Source of the DNA: Gemmatimonadales bacterium
GTDB taxonomy: Bacteria > Gemmatimonadota > Gemmatimonadetes > Palauibacterales > Palauibacteraceae
Length of the DNA stretch: 39,399 bases
Assembly (NCBI GenBank): GCA_009841005.1
Contig: VXMR01000016.1
Coordinates: forward strand, 1-39,399
Direction: 5' to 3'
The notes beneath the pieces were generated by a model. The model was not told the origin of the DNA, ran no database searches, and was given only the letters and a program-made list of their open reading frames with translations. Positions within the stretch are counted from its first letter, which is position 1. The number at the start of each line of letters is the position of its first letter. Shown here in pieces: positions 1 through 7,714 of the stretch. The position numbers and the translations under genes were made by a program.

Positions 1-1
1 C

Positions 2-187
2 AAGTTCTATCGAAACAGGCTGGTGGAGGCGGAGCGGCGCGCATGGTCGGTGCGCGCGACCAAGAGGGAGAGGGAGCGCGAACAGACACGGGAGAGGGAG
101 CGCGCCCGGACCATCACCCGCATTGTTGTCCCGCGACCGCCCCGGCCCCGAGGCCCCGAGCGCGGCGGAGGAGGGTTCGAGCGATGA
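2..187 (+). CDS. C-terminal fragment of an unrecognised, highly charged protein (5' end outside window)
   Basis: A frame open from the first bases ends at a TGA at 185-187. The peptide (about 61 residues) begins with an Arg/Glu-rich stretch that looks helical or coiled-coil, containing Arg-Glu-Arg-Glu repeats, followed by a Pro/Arg/Gly-rich tail. The alternating charge is more protein-like than the other frames here, which are simply Arg/Ala/Pro-rich. No domain is recognisable and no start lies in the window, so no function is proposed. It could be the end of a mobile-element or defence-island gene given what follows, or chance coding in GC-rich DNA. Confidence 0.35.
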   Translation, partial: KFYRNRLVEAERRAWSVRATKREREREQTRERERARTITRIVVPRPPRPRGPERGGGGFER

Positions 188-292
188 TCCTTGCTTCCTC
201 GGCCATCGCCAAGCGAATCGGCCGGAACGGCCCGATCCGAGCGGTCTTCGGTGCGTCTACGGGCTCTAGGATTGCCCCAGATCGACGATCAC

Positions 293-517
293 CTACCTCC
301 GAGGGGTACGGGTAGGGCGAGAATCGCCCTCGAGCACAGCCTCGATTAGGAATCGGGGGATACCGAAGCGATTCGCGATGGCCGCCGGGTGCTCGCCCCG
401 AACCGCACGCTCCCGGATGTCGCAGGTGAGGCATACGGCTTCCTCCCGGGGACGGCCCACGTAGAGTTTGCCGCACGAGGCGCACCGGCGCTTTCCACCG
501 CCTCCGACCGTGGTCAG
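293..517 (-). CDS. Small zinc-ribbon protein downstream of hicA (start uncertain)
   Basis: The minus-strand frame encodes a compact peptide with two CxxC knuckles (CASC and CLTC, 14 residues between them), as in a zinc ribbon. After it comes a helix-turn-helix-like stretch reading GEHPAAIANRFGIPRFLIEA. The frame is open upstream into hicA, but that part looks like a shadow of hicA. No ATG, GTG or TTG lies between the hicA stop and the first CxxC. The best-placed start is a CTG at 517-515 that overlaps the hicA stop as CTGA (74 residues). A GTG further in would lose the first CxxC. It follows hicA directly, so it is probably co-transcribed with the toxin/antitoxin genes. A DNA-binding regulator role is a guess from the motifs. 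Confidence 0.45.
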   Translation of the reverse strand: MTTVGGGGKRRCASCGKLYVGRPREEAVCLTCDIRERAVRGEHPAAIANRFGIPRFLIEAVLEGDSRPTRTPRR

Positions 518-747
518 GGACCCACCTCGAATTCCGAGCGGGGCAGACCTGACTGACGAATGATCGACATCAACGTGCCTGTCCGCAGCTCTCGGTGATC
601 TGGAACCGGGACGGTGACCGTTCCATCGGCATCCGTCTTCTGCATGGCGATGTGGCTGCCCCGTCGTCGGGCCTCGACGAAACCGTTTGCCGCCAAGATG
701 CGGCACGCTTCACGGCCGGACAGGACGCGAAGCCTAGCCAACCGCAA
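514..747 (-). CDS. hicA: HicA-family mRNA interferase toxin
   Basis: A 77-residue protein with the HicA pattern: a short basic N-terminus, the LSGREACRILAANGF helix, then RRGSH with the probable catalytic histidine at residue 32, followed by beta strands (TVTVPVPDHRELRTGTL) and a final helix. HicA toxins are double-stranded-RNA-binding-fold ribonucleases that cleave mRNA when freed from HicB. The start is TTG at 747; a second TTG two codons further in is also possible. The 5' end overlaps the preceding hicB by 14 nt, so toxin translation is coupled to antitoxin. The order is antitoxin before toxin, the reverse of the classical hicA-hicB order but common in this family. Length is normal, so it is likely intact. 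Confidence 0.85.
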   Translation of the reverse strand: MRLARLRVLSGREACRILAANGFVEARRRGSHIAMQKTDADGTVTVPVPDHRELRTGTLMSIIRQSGLPRSEFEVGP

Positions 748-955
748 CCTCGATCTGAGTCACATAGACTTCGCCTCGCAGGCGCCGGTTGACCTCGTCG
801 GGCGGTGCGGTCTCGAAAAACAGGGCGAGGGCCTCGGCGAGATTGTCGCGAGCCTCGGCCACGGTCTCACCCTGGCTCGCAACATCCAACTCGGGGCAGA
901 GCGCCACATAGCCCTCACCCTCGCGCTCAACGATCGCAGTCAAGCTTCGGGTCAT
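734..955 (-). CDS. hicB: HicB-family antitoxin (proximal copy, partner of HicA)
   Basis: A 73-residue protein with the HicB partial RNase H-like fold: first strand LTAIVEREGEGYVALCPELDVASQG, then the helix ETVAEARDNLAEALALFFE. It ends soon after the fold and has no C-terminal DNA-binding domain (ribbon-helix-helix or HTH), so it probably neutralises HicA by binding but may not repress the operon alone. It starts with ATG overlapping the stop of the upstream HicB-like gene (ATGA at 955-952) and its end overlaps hicA by 14 nt. The family call is firm; pairing with this HicA is inferred from adjacency. Confidence 0.85.
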   Translation of the reverse strand: MTRSLTAIVEREGEGYVALCPELDVASQGETVAEARDNLAEALALFFETAPPDEVNRRLRGEVYVTQIEVAVG

Positions 956-1164
956 TGCGGTTCCTCCATTGGAGCGAGGCTGAAAGCTCGGTTGGCTTCG
1001 ACGACCAAGGCGATGGCTTCGCGAAGGTTCGTCCGGGCTTCTTCGAGGGAAGCGCCTTGGGTGTTGGCACCGGAAAACTCCTCGACGAAGGCGATGTAGC
1101 CTTCAGGGACTTTTCGGAACACCGCTGTACATTGCCGGTCCACACTGAACTCCTTGATGCTCAT
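952..1164 (-). CDS. Second HicB-like protein, first gene of the hic cluster
   Basis: A 70-residue protein with the same fold as its neighbour: strand CTAVFRKVPEGYIAFVEEF, a short loop with the NTQGASLEEARTNLREAI helix, then a brief tail. It is clearly HicB-like but divergent from the adjacent copy, so this is not a recent tandem duplication. It is transcribed leftward, overlaps the next hicB by 4 nt (ATGA), and lies 216 nt from the divergent restriction gene, so its promoter must be in that gap. It also lacks a DNA-binding domain. Possible roles are a second antitoxin, a regulator, or an orphan antitoxin that neutralises a toxin elsewhere; sequence alone cannot decide. Confidence 0.75.
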   Translation of the reverse strand: MSIKEFSVDRQCTAVFRKVPEGYIAFVEEFSGANTQGASLEEARTNLREAIALVVEANRAFSLAPMEEPQ

Positions 1165-1380
1165 GATGCTGCACTGACGCTAGCAGGCACCCGGCTCCAG
1201 CGCCATCCTGGCCCGAACCCTTGGGGCGAGCCCGTCGAAGCCGCCGGACGGCCAATGGTAATGGCTCGTCCAGCAAGGTTGCCGTTCTCCGCCGCGCCGT
1301 GCGACCTTTTCGAGGCGGTGCGAACCGGGAACGGGGCGTGCTGGCTGTCGCGACAGAAACGTCACATCATCAGGTTGCGG
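1165..1380. other. Divergent intergenic region between the hic cluster and the restriction-modification unit
   Basis: 216 nt separate the start of the leftward hicB-like gene from the rightward res gene, so promoters for both should lie here. I see no convincing -35/-10 pair on either strand and no clear operator palindrome. The res reading frame is open through this region by chance, but the encoded residues are not family-like. Nothing else is evident. Confidence 0.4.
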
Positions 1381-4300
1381 ATGAGCATTTCGGAAGAAGC
1401 TGCTTCAGAGGGCGAGAGCACGGGGCTGGACGGCGCGTCCTCGGTGGAGCGGTTCTACGAGCGCCCGATCCTGAACTCGCCCTACGAGCGCCCGGCTCGT
1501 CACTGGCAGCTGGACGCTTCCGGGCAGCCCACCCAAAGGGTCTTGGCCTACCGGCGTCCGGCTTCCTTTGTCTCGCCGATTCCCAATCCGAAGCAGCAGA
1601 AGGCCCGGAAGGGGCCGAGGGTCGAACAGGTCGGGATGGTCCTCGACGAGGGCAAGGGGCTCTCGACGGAGGACCAGCAGTATCTGGCCACGATCATCAA
1701 CCGGGTGCGCGAGCGCGTGGACGAATGGAGGCGCATCCCGGACGAAGTCGATTGGCGGGTAACCCCCGAGACCGCGCGCCTGCTCCGGCACTGGCGATCC
1801 CATCGGTTCTCCAGCATCCGTCCGTTCTTCTGCCAGATCGAAGCGGTGGAGACTGCGATCTGGCTCACGGAGGTGGCCCCACTGCGGAAGGCCGGGCGGG
1901 AACTTCTCGAACACATGGCCGATGCCAGCGAAGAGGCCAACCCCGGCCTCTCGCGGCTGGCGCTCAAGATGGCGACGGGCACGGGCAAGACGACGGTGAT
2001 GGCGATGTTGATCGCTTGGCAGACGATCAACGCCGTGCGGAGGCCGCAGAGTCGGAAGTACACGAGGGGATTCCTCGTGGTGACCCCCGGGATCACGATC
2101 CGTGACCGTCTCCGGGTGCTTCAACCCAACGATCCGGACAGCTATTACGAGGATCGGGAACTGGTTCCGGGGGACATGCTTCCGGACCTGACGCACGCGA
2201 AGATCGTCATCACGAACTACCACGCCTTCAAGCTTCGCGAGCGGATGAAGCTCTCCAAGGGCAGCCGCGCGCTGCTTCAGGGGCGGGGACCCGCACCGGA
2301 AACGACGGAGAGCACCGGCCAGATGATCCGGCGCGTCATGCCCAAACTCATGGCCATGAAACGGATCATGGTCCTTAACGACGAGGCCCATCACTGCTAC
2401 CGCGAAAAGCCGGGCAGCCGTGACGAGCGCATGCTCAAGGGCGACGACAGGAAGGAAGCCAAGGAGAACACGGAAGCTGCGCGGCTCTGGGTCTCCGGGC
2501 TCGAAGCAGTCGAACGCAAGATCGGTATAAGCCGAGTCATGGACCTCTCGGCCACCCCCTTTTTCCTGCGTGGCTCGGGCTACGCAGAGGGCACGCTTTT
2601 TCCGTGGACGATGAGCGACTTCTCGCTCATGGACGCGATCGAGTGCGGGATCGTCAAGCTCCCCCGAGTGCCGGTTGCGGACAACGTCCCCGGGTACGAC
2701 ATGCCCCGCTTCCGGAATCTGTGGGAGCACGTTGGGCGAAAGATGCCGAAGAAGGGGCGCGGGAAGGCCGGGGCGCTCGATCCGCTGAGTCTGCCGCTCG
2801 ACCTGAAGTCGGCGCTCGATGCCCTGTACGGTCACTACGAGCGGACCTTCGAGGCGTGGGAGAAGGCGGGTATCAGGGTTCCGCCGTGCTTCATCATCGT
2901 GTGCAACAACACTTCGACATCGAAGCTCGTGTACGACTACATCTCGGGCTTCGAGCGCACAAACTTGGACGGTACCTCTGCCATCGACAACGGCCGGTTG
3001 GCACTGTTCCGGAACTTCGACGAGAACGGCCAGCGCTTGCCGCGCCCCCGGACACTTCTGATCGACAGCCGCCAACTCGAATCCGGGGATGCGCTCGACC
3101 TCAAGTTCCGCCGGATGGCAGCCGACGAGATCGAGCGCTTTCGCCGCGAGAGGATCGCGCGCACGGGCGACCGACACGCCGGTGAGAACATCACCGACCA
3201 GGATCTGCTGCGCGAGGTTATGAACACGGTCGGAAAGCGGCGTCGGCTGGGCGACTCGATCCGTTGCGTCGTCTCAGTGTCCATGCTGACAGAGGGCTGG
3301 GACGCGAACACGGTGACGCACGTGCTCGGCCTGCGGGCGTTCGGCACCCAGTTGCTGTGCGAGCAAGCCGTCGGGCGCGCGCTCCGGCGGCAGTCCTACG
3401 ATCTGAATGACGAGGGGCTATTCGATGTCGAGTACGCAGACGTGCTCGGCATCCCGTTCGACTTCACGGCGAAACCCGTCGTCGTGCGGCCGAAACCGCC
3501 GAAGGAGACGATCACGGTCCGCGCGGTGCGTCCAGAGCGCGACGAGCGCGAGATCCGCTTTCCCCGAGTCATCGGATACCGCGTCGAACTGCCCGAGGAG
3601 CGACTCACGGCAAGCTTCTCCGAGGTCTCGAACCTCAAGTTGACGCCCGAGCTCGTGGGACCGTCCATCACGAAGAACGAGGGAATCGTGGGAGAGGGCG
3701 TGGACCTGACGCTCGAACACCTCGAAGGGCGGCGCGCCACAGTGACCTATTACCTCACGAAGCACCTGCTCTATACGAAGTGGCGCGATGAGGGAGAGAG
3801 CCCCAAGCTCTACCTGTTCGGGCAACTCAAGCAGATCGCCCGCCGTTGGCTGGACACGTGTTTGCGTTGCACCGGAGACACGCATCACGGCCAACTCCTC
3901 TATCGCGAGTTGGCGGATCTCGCCTGCCAACGCATCACGGCGGCCATCCTTGAGTCGAACGGGACGGCGCAGGTCAAAGCCCTGCTCGATCCCTACAATC
4001 CCGAGGGCTCCACCGCTCACGTCCGTTTCGAGACGACGAAGACCCAACGCTACAGGACCGACGCGCGCTTCTGTCACGTCAACTGGGCCATTCTCGACAG
4101 CTCTTGGGAAGGCGAGTTCTGTCGGGTGGTGGAGGCCCACCCGAAGGTGCTGGCCTACGTGAAGAACCACAACCTTGGACTGGAAGTGCCCTACCGTCAC
4201 GGTTCGGAGAAGCGGACGTACATCCCCGATTTCGTCGTACTCGTCAACGACGGACGAGGAAGAGAAGATCCGCTGCACCTGATCGTCGAGATCAAGGGAT

Positions 4301-4578
4301 ACCGGCGCGAAGACGCCAAGGACAAGAAGGCCACGATGGAGAACTACTGGGTTCCGGGCATCAACCGCCATGGCGGGTACGGTAGATGGTCATTCGCCGA
4401 GTTCCGGGACGTGTTCGAGTTGGGATCCGATCTAGGGACCGCGATCCCGGCGAAGCTAGAGGATGTGATGCGAACCGCGACGGAAGAGCGGGAGATGTCC
4501 GCAGAAGAAGCGTTGATCCGTGCAGGCGGCTCCGATCCCGAGGCGGAGTTTATTCCGCGGCGTCGGCCTTGGGCATGA
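1381..4578 (+). CDS. Type III-like restriction enzyme Res subunit (SF2 helicase plus PD-(D/E)xK nuclease)
   Basis: A 1065-residue protein. The N-terminus carries an LNSPYERPARHW segment (residues 31-42), which I recall from the Res-like family labelled BPTD_3080. An SF2 translocase core follows: Walker A ATGTGKTT at about 198-205, Walker B/DEAH at 334-337, motif III-like SATPFF, and motif VI QAVGRALRRQ. The C-terminus has a nuclease signature: Asp950 in a PDF context, then Glu970-Ile-Lys972 in VEIKGY. Together these give ATP-driven translocation and DNA cleavage, as in type III restriction. ATG 1381 was chosen because family-like sequence begins there, although the frame is open much further upstream. 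It overlaps the PIN gene (ATGA) and is followed by mod, so res comes first, unlike classical mod-res order. Its base composition looks less GC-rich than the core genes. Confidence 0.9.
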   Translation: MSISEEAASEGESTGLDGASSVERFYERPILNSPYERPARHWQLDASGQPTQRVLAYRRPASFVSPIPNPKQQKARKGPRVEQVGMVLDEGKGLSTEDQQYLATIINRVRERVDEWRRIPDEVDWRVTPETARLLRHWRSHRFSSIRPFFCQIEAVETAIWLTEVAPLRKAGRELLEHMADASEEANPGLSRLALKMATGTGKTTVMAMLIAWQTINAVRRPQSRKYTRGFLVVTPGITIRDRLRVLQPNDPDSYYEDRELVPGDMLPDLTHAKIVITNYHAFKLRERMKLSKGSRALLQGRGPAPETTESTGQMIRRVMPKLMAMKRIMVLNDEAHHCYREKPGSRDERMLKGDDRKEAKENTEAARLWVSGLEAVERKIGISRVMDLSATPFFLRGSGYAEGTLFPWTMSDFSLMDAIECGIVKLPRVPVADNVPGYDMPRFRNLWEHVGRKMPKKGRGKAGALDPLSLPLDLKSALDALYGHYERTFEAWEKAGIRVPPCFIIVCNNTSTSKLVYDYISGFERTNLDGTSAIDNGRLALFRNFDENGQRLPRPRTLLIDSRQLESGDALDLKFRRMAADEIERFRRERIARTGDRHAGENITDQDLLREVMNTVGKRRRLGDSIRCVVSVSMLTEGWDANTVTHVLGLRAFGTQLLCEQAVGRALRRQSYDLNDEGLFDVEYADVLGIPFDFTAKPVVVRPKPPKETITVRAVRPERDEREIRFPRVIGYRVELPEERLTASFSEVSNLKLTPELVGPSITKNEGIVGEGVDLTLEHLEGRRATVTYYLTKHLLYTKWRDEGESPKLYLFGQLKQIARRWLDTCLRCTGDTHHGQLLYRELADLACQRITAAILESNGTAQVKALLDPYNPEGSTAHVRFETTKTQRYRTDARFCHVNWAILDSSWEGEFCRVVEAHPKVLAYVKNHNLGLEVPYRHGSEKRTYIPDFVVLVNDGRGREDPLHLIVEIKGYRREDAKDKKATMENYWVPGINRHGGYGRWSFAEFRDVFELGSDLGTAIPAKLEDVMRTATEEREMSAEEALIRAGGSDPEAEFIPRRRPWA

Positions 4579-4949
4579 TCCTCGTGGACACCAACGTGTG
4601 GATCAATCACCTGCGGCACCCGCACCCAATGCTCACGAAGCTTCTCGGAGCCTCCAGGGTTCTGATGCACCCGATGGTCCTCGGTGAACTTGCCTGCGGT
4701 CGTTTCAAGAACCGCGGCGACCACCTGCGTTCTTGGCGTGACCTGCCCCGAATCGAGGCCTGGGATCACGCAGAGGTGATCGGCTGGATCGAGGCCGAGC
4801 GGCTGGCCGGGGCGGGAATCGGGTTCATCGACGCTCATCTACTTCATGCGGTCGTTGTCCGACGAGGTTCACGTCTTTGGACCGGCGACAGATCGCTTCG
4901 TTCCCTTGCCGCCCGATTCGGTGCGGCGTTCCCCCGAGACGACTCATAG
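4575..4949 (+). CDS. PIN-domain (VapC-like) ribonuclease embedded between res and mod
   Basis: A 124-residue protein with a complete PIN fold: strand MILVDTNVWINH with the first acidic residue (Asp5), HPMVLGELACG with the conserved Glu, FIDAHLLHAV with Asp, and LWTGDRSLRSLA with the final Asp. PIN domains of this size are metal-dependent ribonucleases, usually VapC toxins. The ATG overlaps the res stop (ATGA at 4575-4578) and its TAG ends only 5 nt before the mod start, so it is translated as part of the restriction-modification unit. There is no room for a VapB antitoxin on either side. All four acidic positions are present, so the enzyme is probably active. It could be a stand-alone toxin guarding the system, or an effector whose partner is Res or Mod. 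Confidence 0.88.
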   Translation: MILVDTNVWINHLRHPHPMLTKLLGASRVLMHPMVLGELACGRFKNRGDHLRSWRDLPRIEAWDHAEVIGWIEAERLAGAGIGFIDAHLLHAVVVRRGSRLWTGDRSLRSLAARFGAAFPRDDS

Positions 4950-4954
4950 CAGCC

Positions 4955-7714
4955 ATGGCTCGCAAGAAGGCACCCAAGAAGGTCGAATCCATCAGGCACG
5001 CTGAGGACAGCCGAAAGAACATTCCCACGGCTGAGTTCCGGGCTGTGATGGCCGAGGACGAACGGACGCCCATCGAGGTTGCGTACCAGCGCCGCAACCG
5101 CGACTTGGACCCCCAACTCGTCTGGCGTGGCAAGGACGAACAGGACGATGGCGACCTGATCGCCCAAGCCGCGCCTCTCTACATTCAGGAGAAGGTGCAT
5201 CCCAAGGTCCTGATCGACGACCTCGTTCAACATGCCAAGGACGCCGGACCACCTGACGAGGCCATCGACCTGTTCGCCGACTTCAACGGCCTGCCACCCG
5301 AGGCTGGCTCCACGGATTTCTACGAGCACGACGCCAACTGGTCCAACCGGATGATTCTGGGCGACAGCCTCCACGTCTTGGCTTCGCTCGCCGAGCGCGA
5401 GGATCTGCGCGGCAAGGTCCAGTGCATCTACTTCGATCCGCCTTACGGGATCAAGTTCAACTCCAACTTCCAGTGGTCCACGACGAGCCGCGACGTAAAG
5501 GACGGCAACCGGAAGCACATCACCCGCGAACCCGAGCAGGTCAAGGCGTTCCGAGACACTTGGCGGGATGGCGTCCACTCGTATCTCACCTACCTCCGGG
5601 ATCGACTGTCCGCCGCTCGGGACCTCCTGTCGGAAAGCGGATCGATATTCGTTCAGATTGGGGATGAGAACGTGCATCGCCTGCGGGCGCTGATGGACGA
5701 GGTGTTCGGTGAGGAAAACTTCGTCAGCTTGATCTCCTACGCGAAGACCACAGGGTTCTCTTCCCGGCATCTCGCATCGGTCTGCGATTACCTCGTTTGG
5801 TACGCGAAGTCACGTCCAGAGATGAAGTTCCGCGCCTTGGTCGAGAAGAAGGTGATGGGTGGGGCTGGGGCTTCCAAGTATAGGCCCGCCTCGTCCTTCG
5901 GAGCACTGAGTTGTTTCGCAATCGAACCCCGGACGCGCCCTGTGCGGTTAGATCAGCTAACCGCACAGGGCGCGTCCGGGGCCGATGTAGAACAACAGTT
6001 CTCCTTTAGAGGACGGACTTGGCTTCCGCCTAAAGGGCTCCATTGGAAGACGACCGTTGATGGCCTCGGTCGGCTCGCGAGAAGCGGACGCGTCGCGCAG
6101 GAGGGTAACTCCCTTGCCTACGTCCGCTTCTTGGACGACTTCGCCGCGTTCCCTAGAACCAACGTGTGGCTCGATGTTGGCGGTGTTCAGAGTCGAACCG
6201 ATCCCAAGGTCTACGTGGTTCAGACTGCTACCGAAGCCGTCCAACGCTGCATTCTGATGACCACTGATCCCGGCGACCTCGTCCTCGATCCGACTTGTGG
6301 CTCGGGCACCACAGCCTACGTCGCGGAGCAGTGGGGCCGACGCTGGATCATGATCGACACCTCTCGCGTGGCGCTCGCCCTAGCACGCGCCCGCATCATG
6401 GGTGCCCGCTATCCCTACTACCTCCTCGCCGACAGTCCCGAGGGTCAGCGCAAGGAGGCAGAAATCTCGCGCCGGACACCGTCGGAACAGCCTACCTACG
6501 GTCGCATTCGACAGGGATTCGTCTACGAGCGAGTGCCGCACATCACGCTGAAGCAAATCGCTCACAATGCGGAGATCGACGTTATTTGGGAGGAGCATCG
6601 GGAGACCTTGGATCCCCTTCGGGAGAACTTGAACGCGTTGCTTGAAACCCAGTTGCAGGAATGGGAGATTCCCAGAGAGCCGGAGGAATCTTGGCCGCCC
6701 AAGGTTCAGGAAGTTCACAGCAGATGGTGGAGTGCCCGCATCGCTCGACAGAAGGAGATCGACGCATCCATCGCGGCCAAGGCACCCTTCGAGTTCCTGT
6801 ACGACAAACCCCATCTGGCCAAGAACGTCGTGCGGGTTGCTGGCCCTTTCACGGTCGAGAGCTTGTCTCCGCACCGAATGCTACCCGTGGGTGTCGACGA
6901 CGAATTGGTCGGCTTGGCGGAGCGGTCGGGACCGACCTCGGGCGTAGTACCTGACTTCGCCGGGATGATTCTCGACCAGTTGCGCACTGCCGGTGTCCAG
7001 CAGGCCCACCGAAGCGACCGGGTTGACTTTACCGGGCTCGTCGGGTGGCCGGGCGAGCACGTATGTGCGGTGGGTCAGTACCTTGAGGGGAACCGAGTGA
7101 AGCGGGCGGGCGTCCTGATCGGTCCTGAGTTCGGCACGGTCTCCCGCCCGGACCTCGCAGCTGCGGCGCGAGAGGCCGCAGAGGCCGGATTCGACACCTT
7201 GGTCGCGTGCGCGTTCAACTACGACGCCCAGTCGGCGGATTTCGCCAAGCTCGGCCGGGTCCCGATCATCAAGGCTCGCATGAACGCCGATCTCCACATG
7301 GCGGACGAACTCAAGAACACCGGGAAGGGCAACCTCTTCGTGGTCTTTGGTGAGCCCGACATCGAGATCCAAGATGTGGGCGATGGGAAGATCCAAGCGG
7401 AGATCAAGGGCGTCGATGTCTTCCACCCAAGCACTGGTGAGATCCGTGCCGACGACACGGATGGAATCGCGTGCTGGTTCATCGACACGGACTACAACGA
7501 GGAGAGTTTCTTCGTCCGTCAAGCGTACTTTCTCGGCGCCAACGATCCCTACAAAGCGCTGAAGACGACACTCAAGGCCGAGATCGATCAGGAGGCTTGG
7601 GCCACGCTCCGCCGTAGCGTCTCGCGACCGTTCTCCAAGCCTGCTTCTGGCCGGATTGCAGTCAAGGTGATCAACCACCTCGGCGACGAGGCCATGAGAG
7701 TGTTCCTTGTGTAG
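4955..7714 (+). CDS. Type III-like Mod subunit, beta-class DNA methyltransferase
   Basis: A 919-residue protein. The catalytic motif DPPYG (about 161-164, motif IV) precedes the SAM-binding motif DPTCGSGTT (about 445-453, motif I), the order of beta-class amino-methyltransferases such as type III Mod. The target recognition region lies between them and includes the family-typical LTAQGAS...FRGRTWLPPKGLHWKTT segment. The last 300 or so residues form an extension whose function I cannot name. DPPY suggests N6-adenine methylation but does not exclude N4-cytosine. I chose ATG 4955, just after the PIN stop. The frame is open to 4877, but that part overlaps PIN and is not family-like. A 25-bp perfect inverted repeat lies in the recognition region without breaking the frame. 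Confidence 0.9.
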   Translation: MARKKAPKKVESIRHAEDSRKNIPTAEFRAVMAEDERTPIEVAYQRRNRDLDPQLVWRGKDEQDDGDLIAQAAPLYIQEKVHPKVLIDDLVQHAKDAGPPDEAIDLFADFNGLPPEAGSTDFYEHDANWSNRMILGDSLHVLASLAEREDLRGKVQCIYFDPPYGIKFNSNFQWSTTSRDVKDGNRKHITREPEQVKAFRDTWRDGVHSYLTYLRDRLSAARDLLSESGSIFVQIGDENVHRLRALMDEVFGEENFVSLISYAKTTGFSSRHLASVCDYLVWYAKSRPEMKFRALVEKKVMGGAGASKYRPASSFGALSCFAIEPRTRPVRLDQLTAQGASGADVEQQFSFRGRTWLPPKGLHWKTTVDGLGRLARSGRVAQEGNSLAYVRFLDDFAAFPRTNVWLDVGGVQSRTDPKVYVVQTATEAVQRCILMTTDPGDLVLDPTCGSGTTAYVAEQWGRRWIMIDTSRVALALARARIMGARYPYYLLADSPEGQRKEAEISRRTPSEQPTYGRIRQGFVYERVPHITLKQIAHNAEIDVIWEEHRETLDPLRENLNALLETQLQEWEIPREPEESWPPKVQEVHSRWWSARIARQKEIDASIAAKAPFEFLYDKPHLAKNVVRVAGPFTVESLSPHRMLPVGVDDELVGLAERSGPTSGVVPDFAGMILDQLRTAGVQQAHRSDRVDFTGLVGWPGEHVCAVGQYLEGNRVKRAGVLIGPEFGTVSRPDLAAAAREAAEAGFDTLVACAFNYDAQSADFAKLGRVPIIKARMNADLHMADELKNTGKGNLFVVFGEPDIEIQDVGDGKIQAEIKGVDVFHPSTGEIRADDTDGIACWFIDTDYNEESFFVRQAYFLGANDPYKALKTTLKAEIDQEAWATLRRSVSRPFSKPASGRIAVKVINHLGDEAMRVFLV
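5927..5981. repeat. Perfect 25-bp inverted repeat with 5-nt loop inside mod
   Basis: Bases 5927-5951 are the exact reverse complement of 5957-5981, separated by the 5-nt loop 5952-5956 (ATCAG). Shorter complementary blocks continue outside with gaps: ATCG/CGAT, TTGTT/AACAA, GGAG..ACTG/CAGT..CTCC, CGTCCT/AGGACG and CCAAGT/ACTTGG. The whole quasi-palindrome may therefore reach about 5875-6022. It is read in frame as protein. The right arm encodes the family-conserved LTAQGAS region, while the left arm encodes sequence unlike that family. The left arm therefore looks like the inverted copy. Confidence 0.85.

Noticed and set aside
43..315. Plus-strand 90-codon ORF at the window start
   Set aside because: It is Arg/Pro/Ala-rich with no start context, and competes with the more protein-like frame ending at 187.
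805..1380. Longer version of the Res protein starting near 805
   Set aside because: The extension crosses the hicB genes on the other strand and the intergenic gap, and is not family-like. The family N-terminus begins at 1381.
1405..3177. A 590-codon minus-strand frame opposite res
   Set aside because: The plus-strand frame has clear helicase motifs; the minus frame has no recognisable features.
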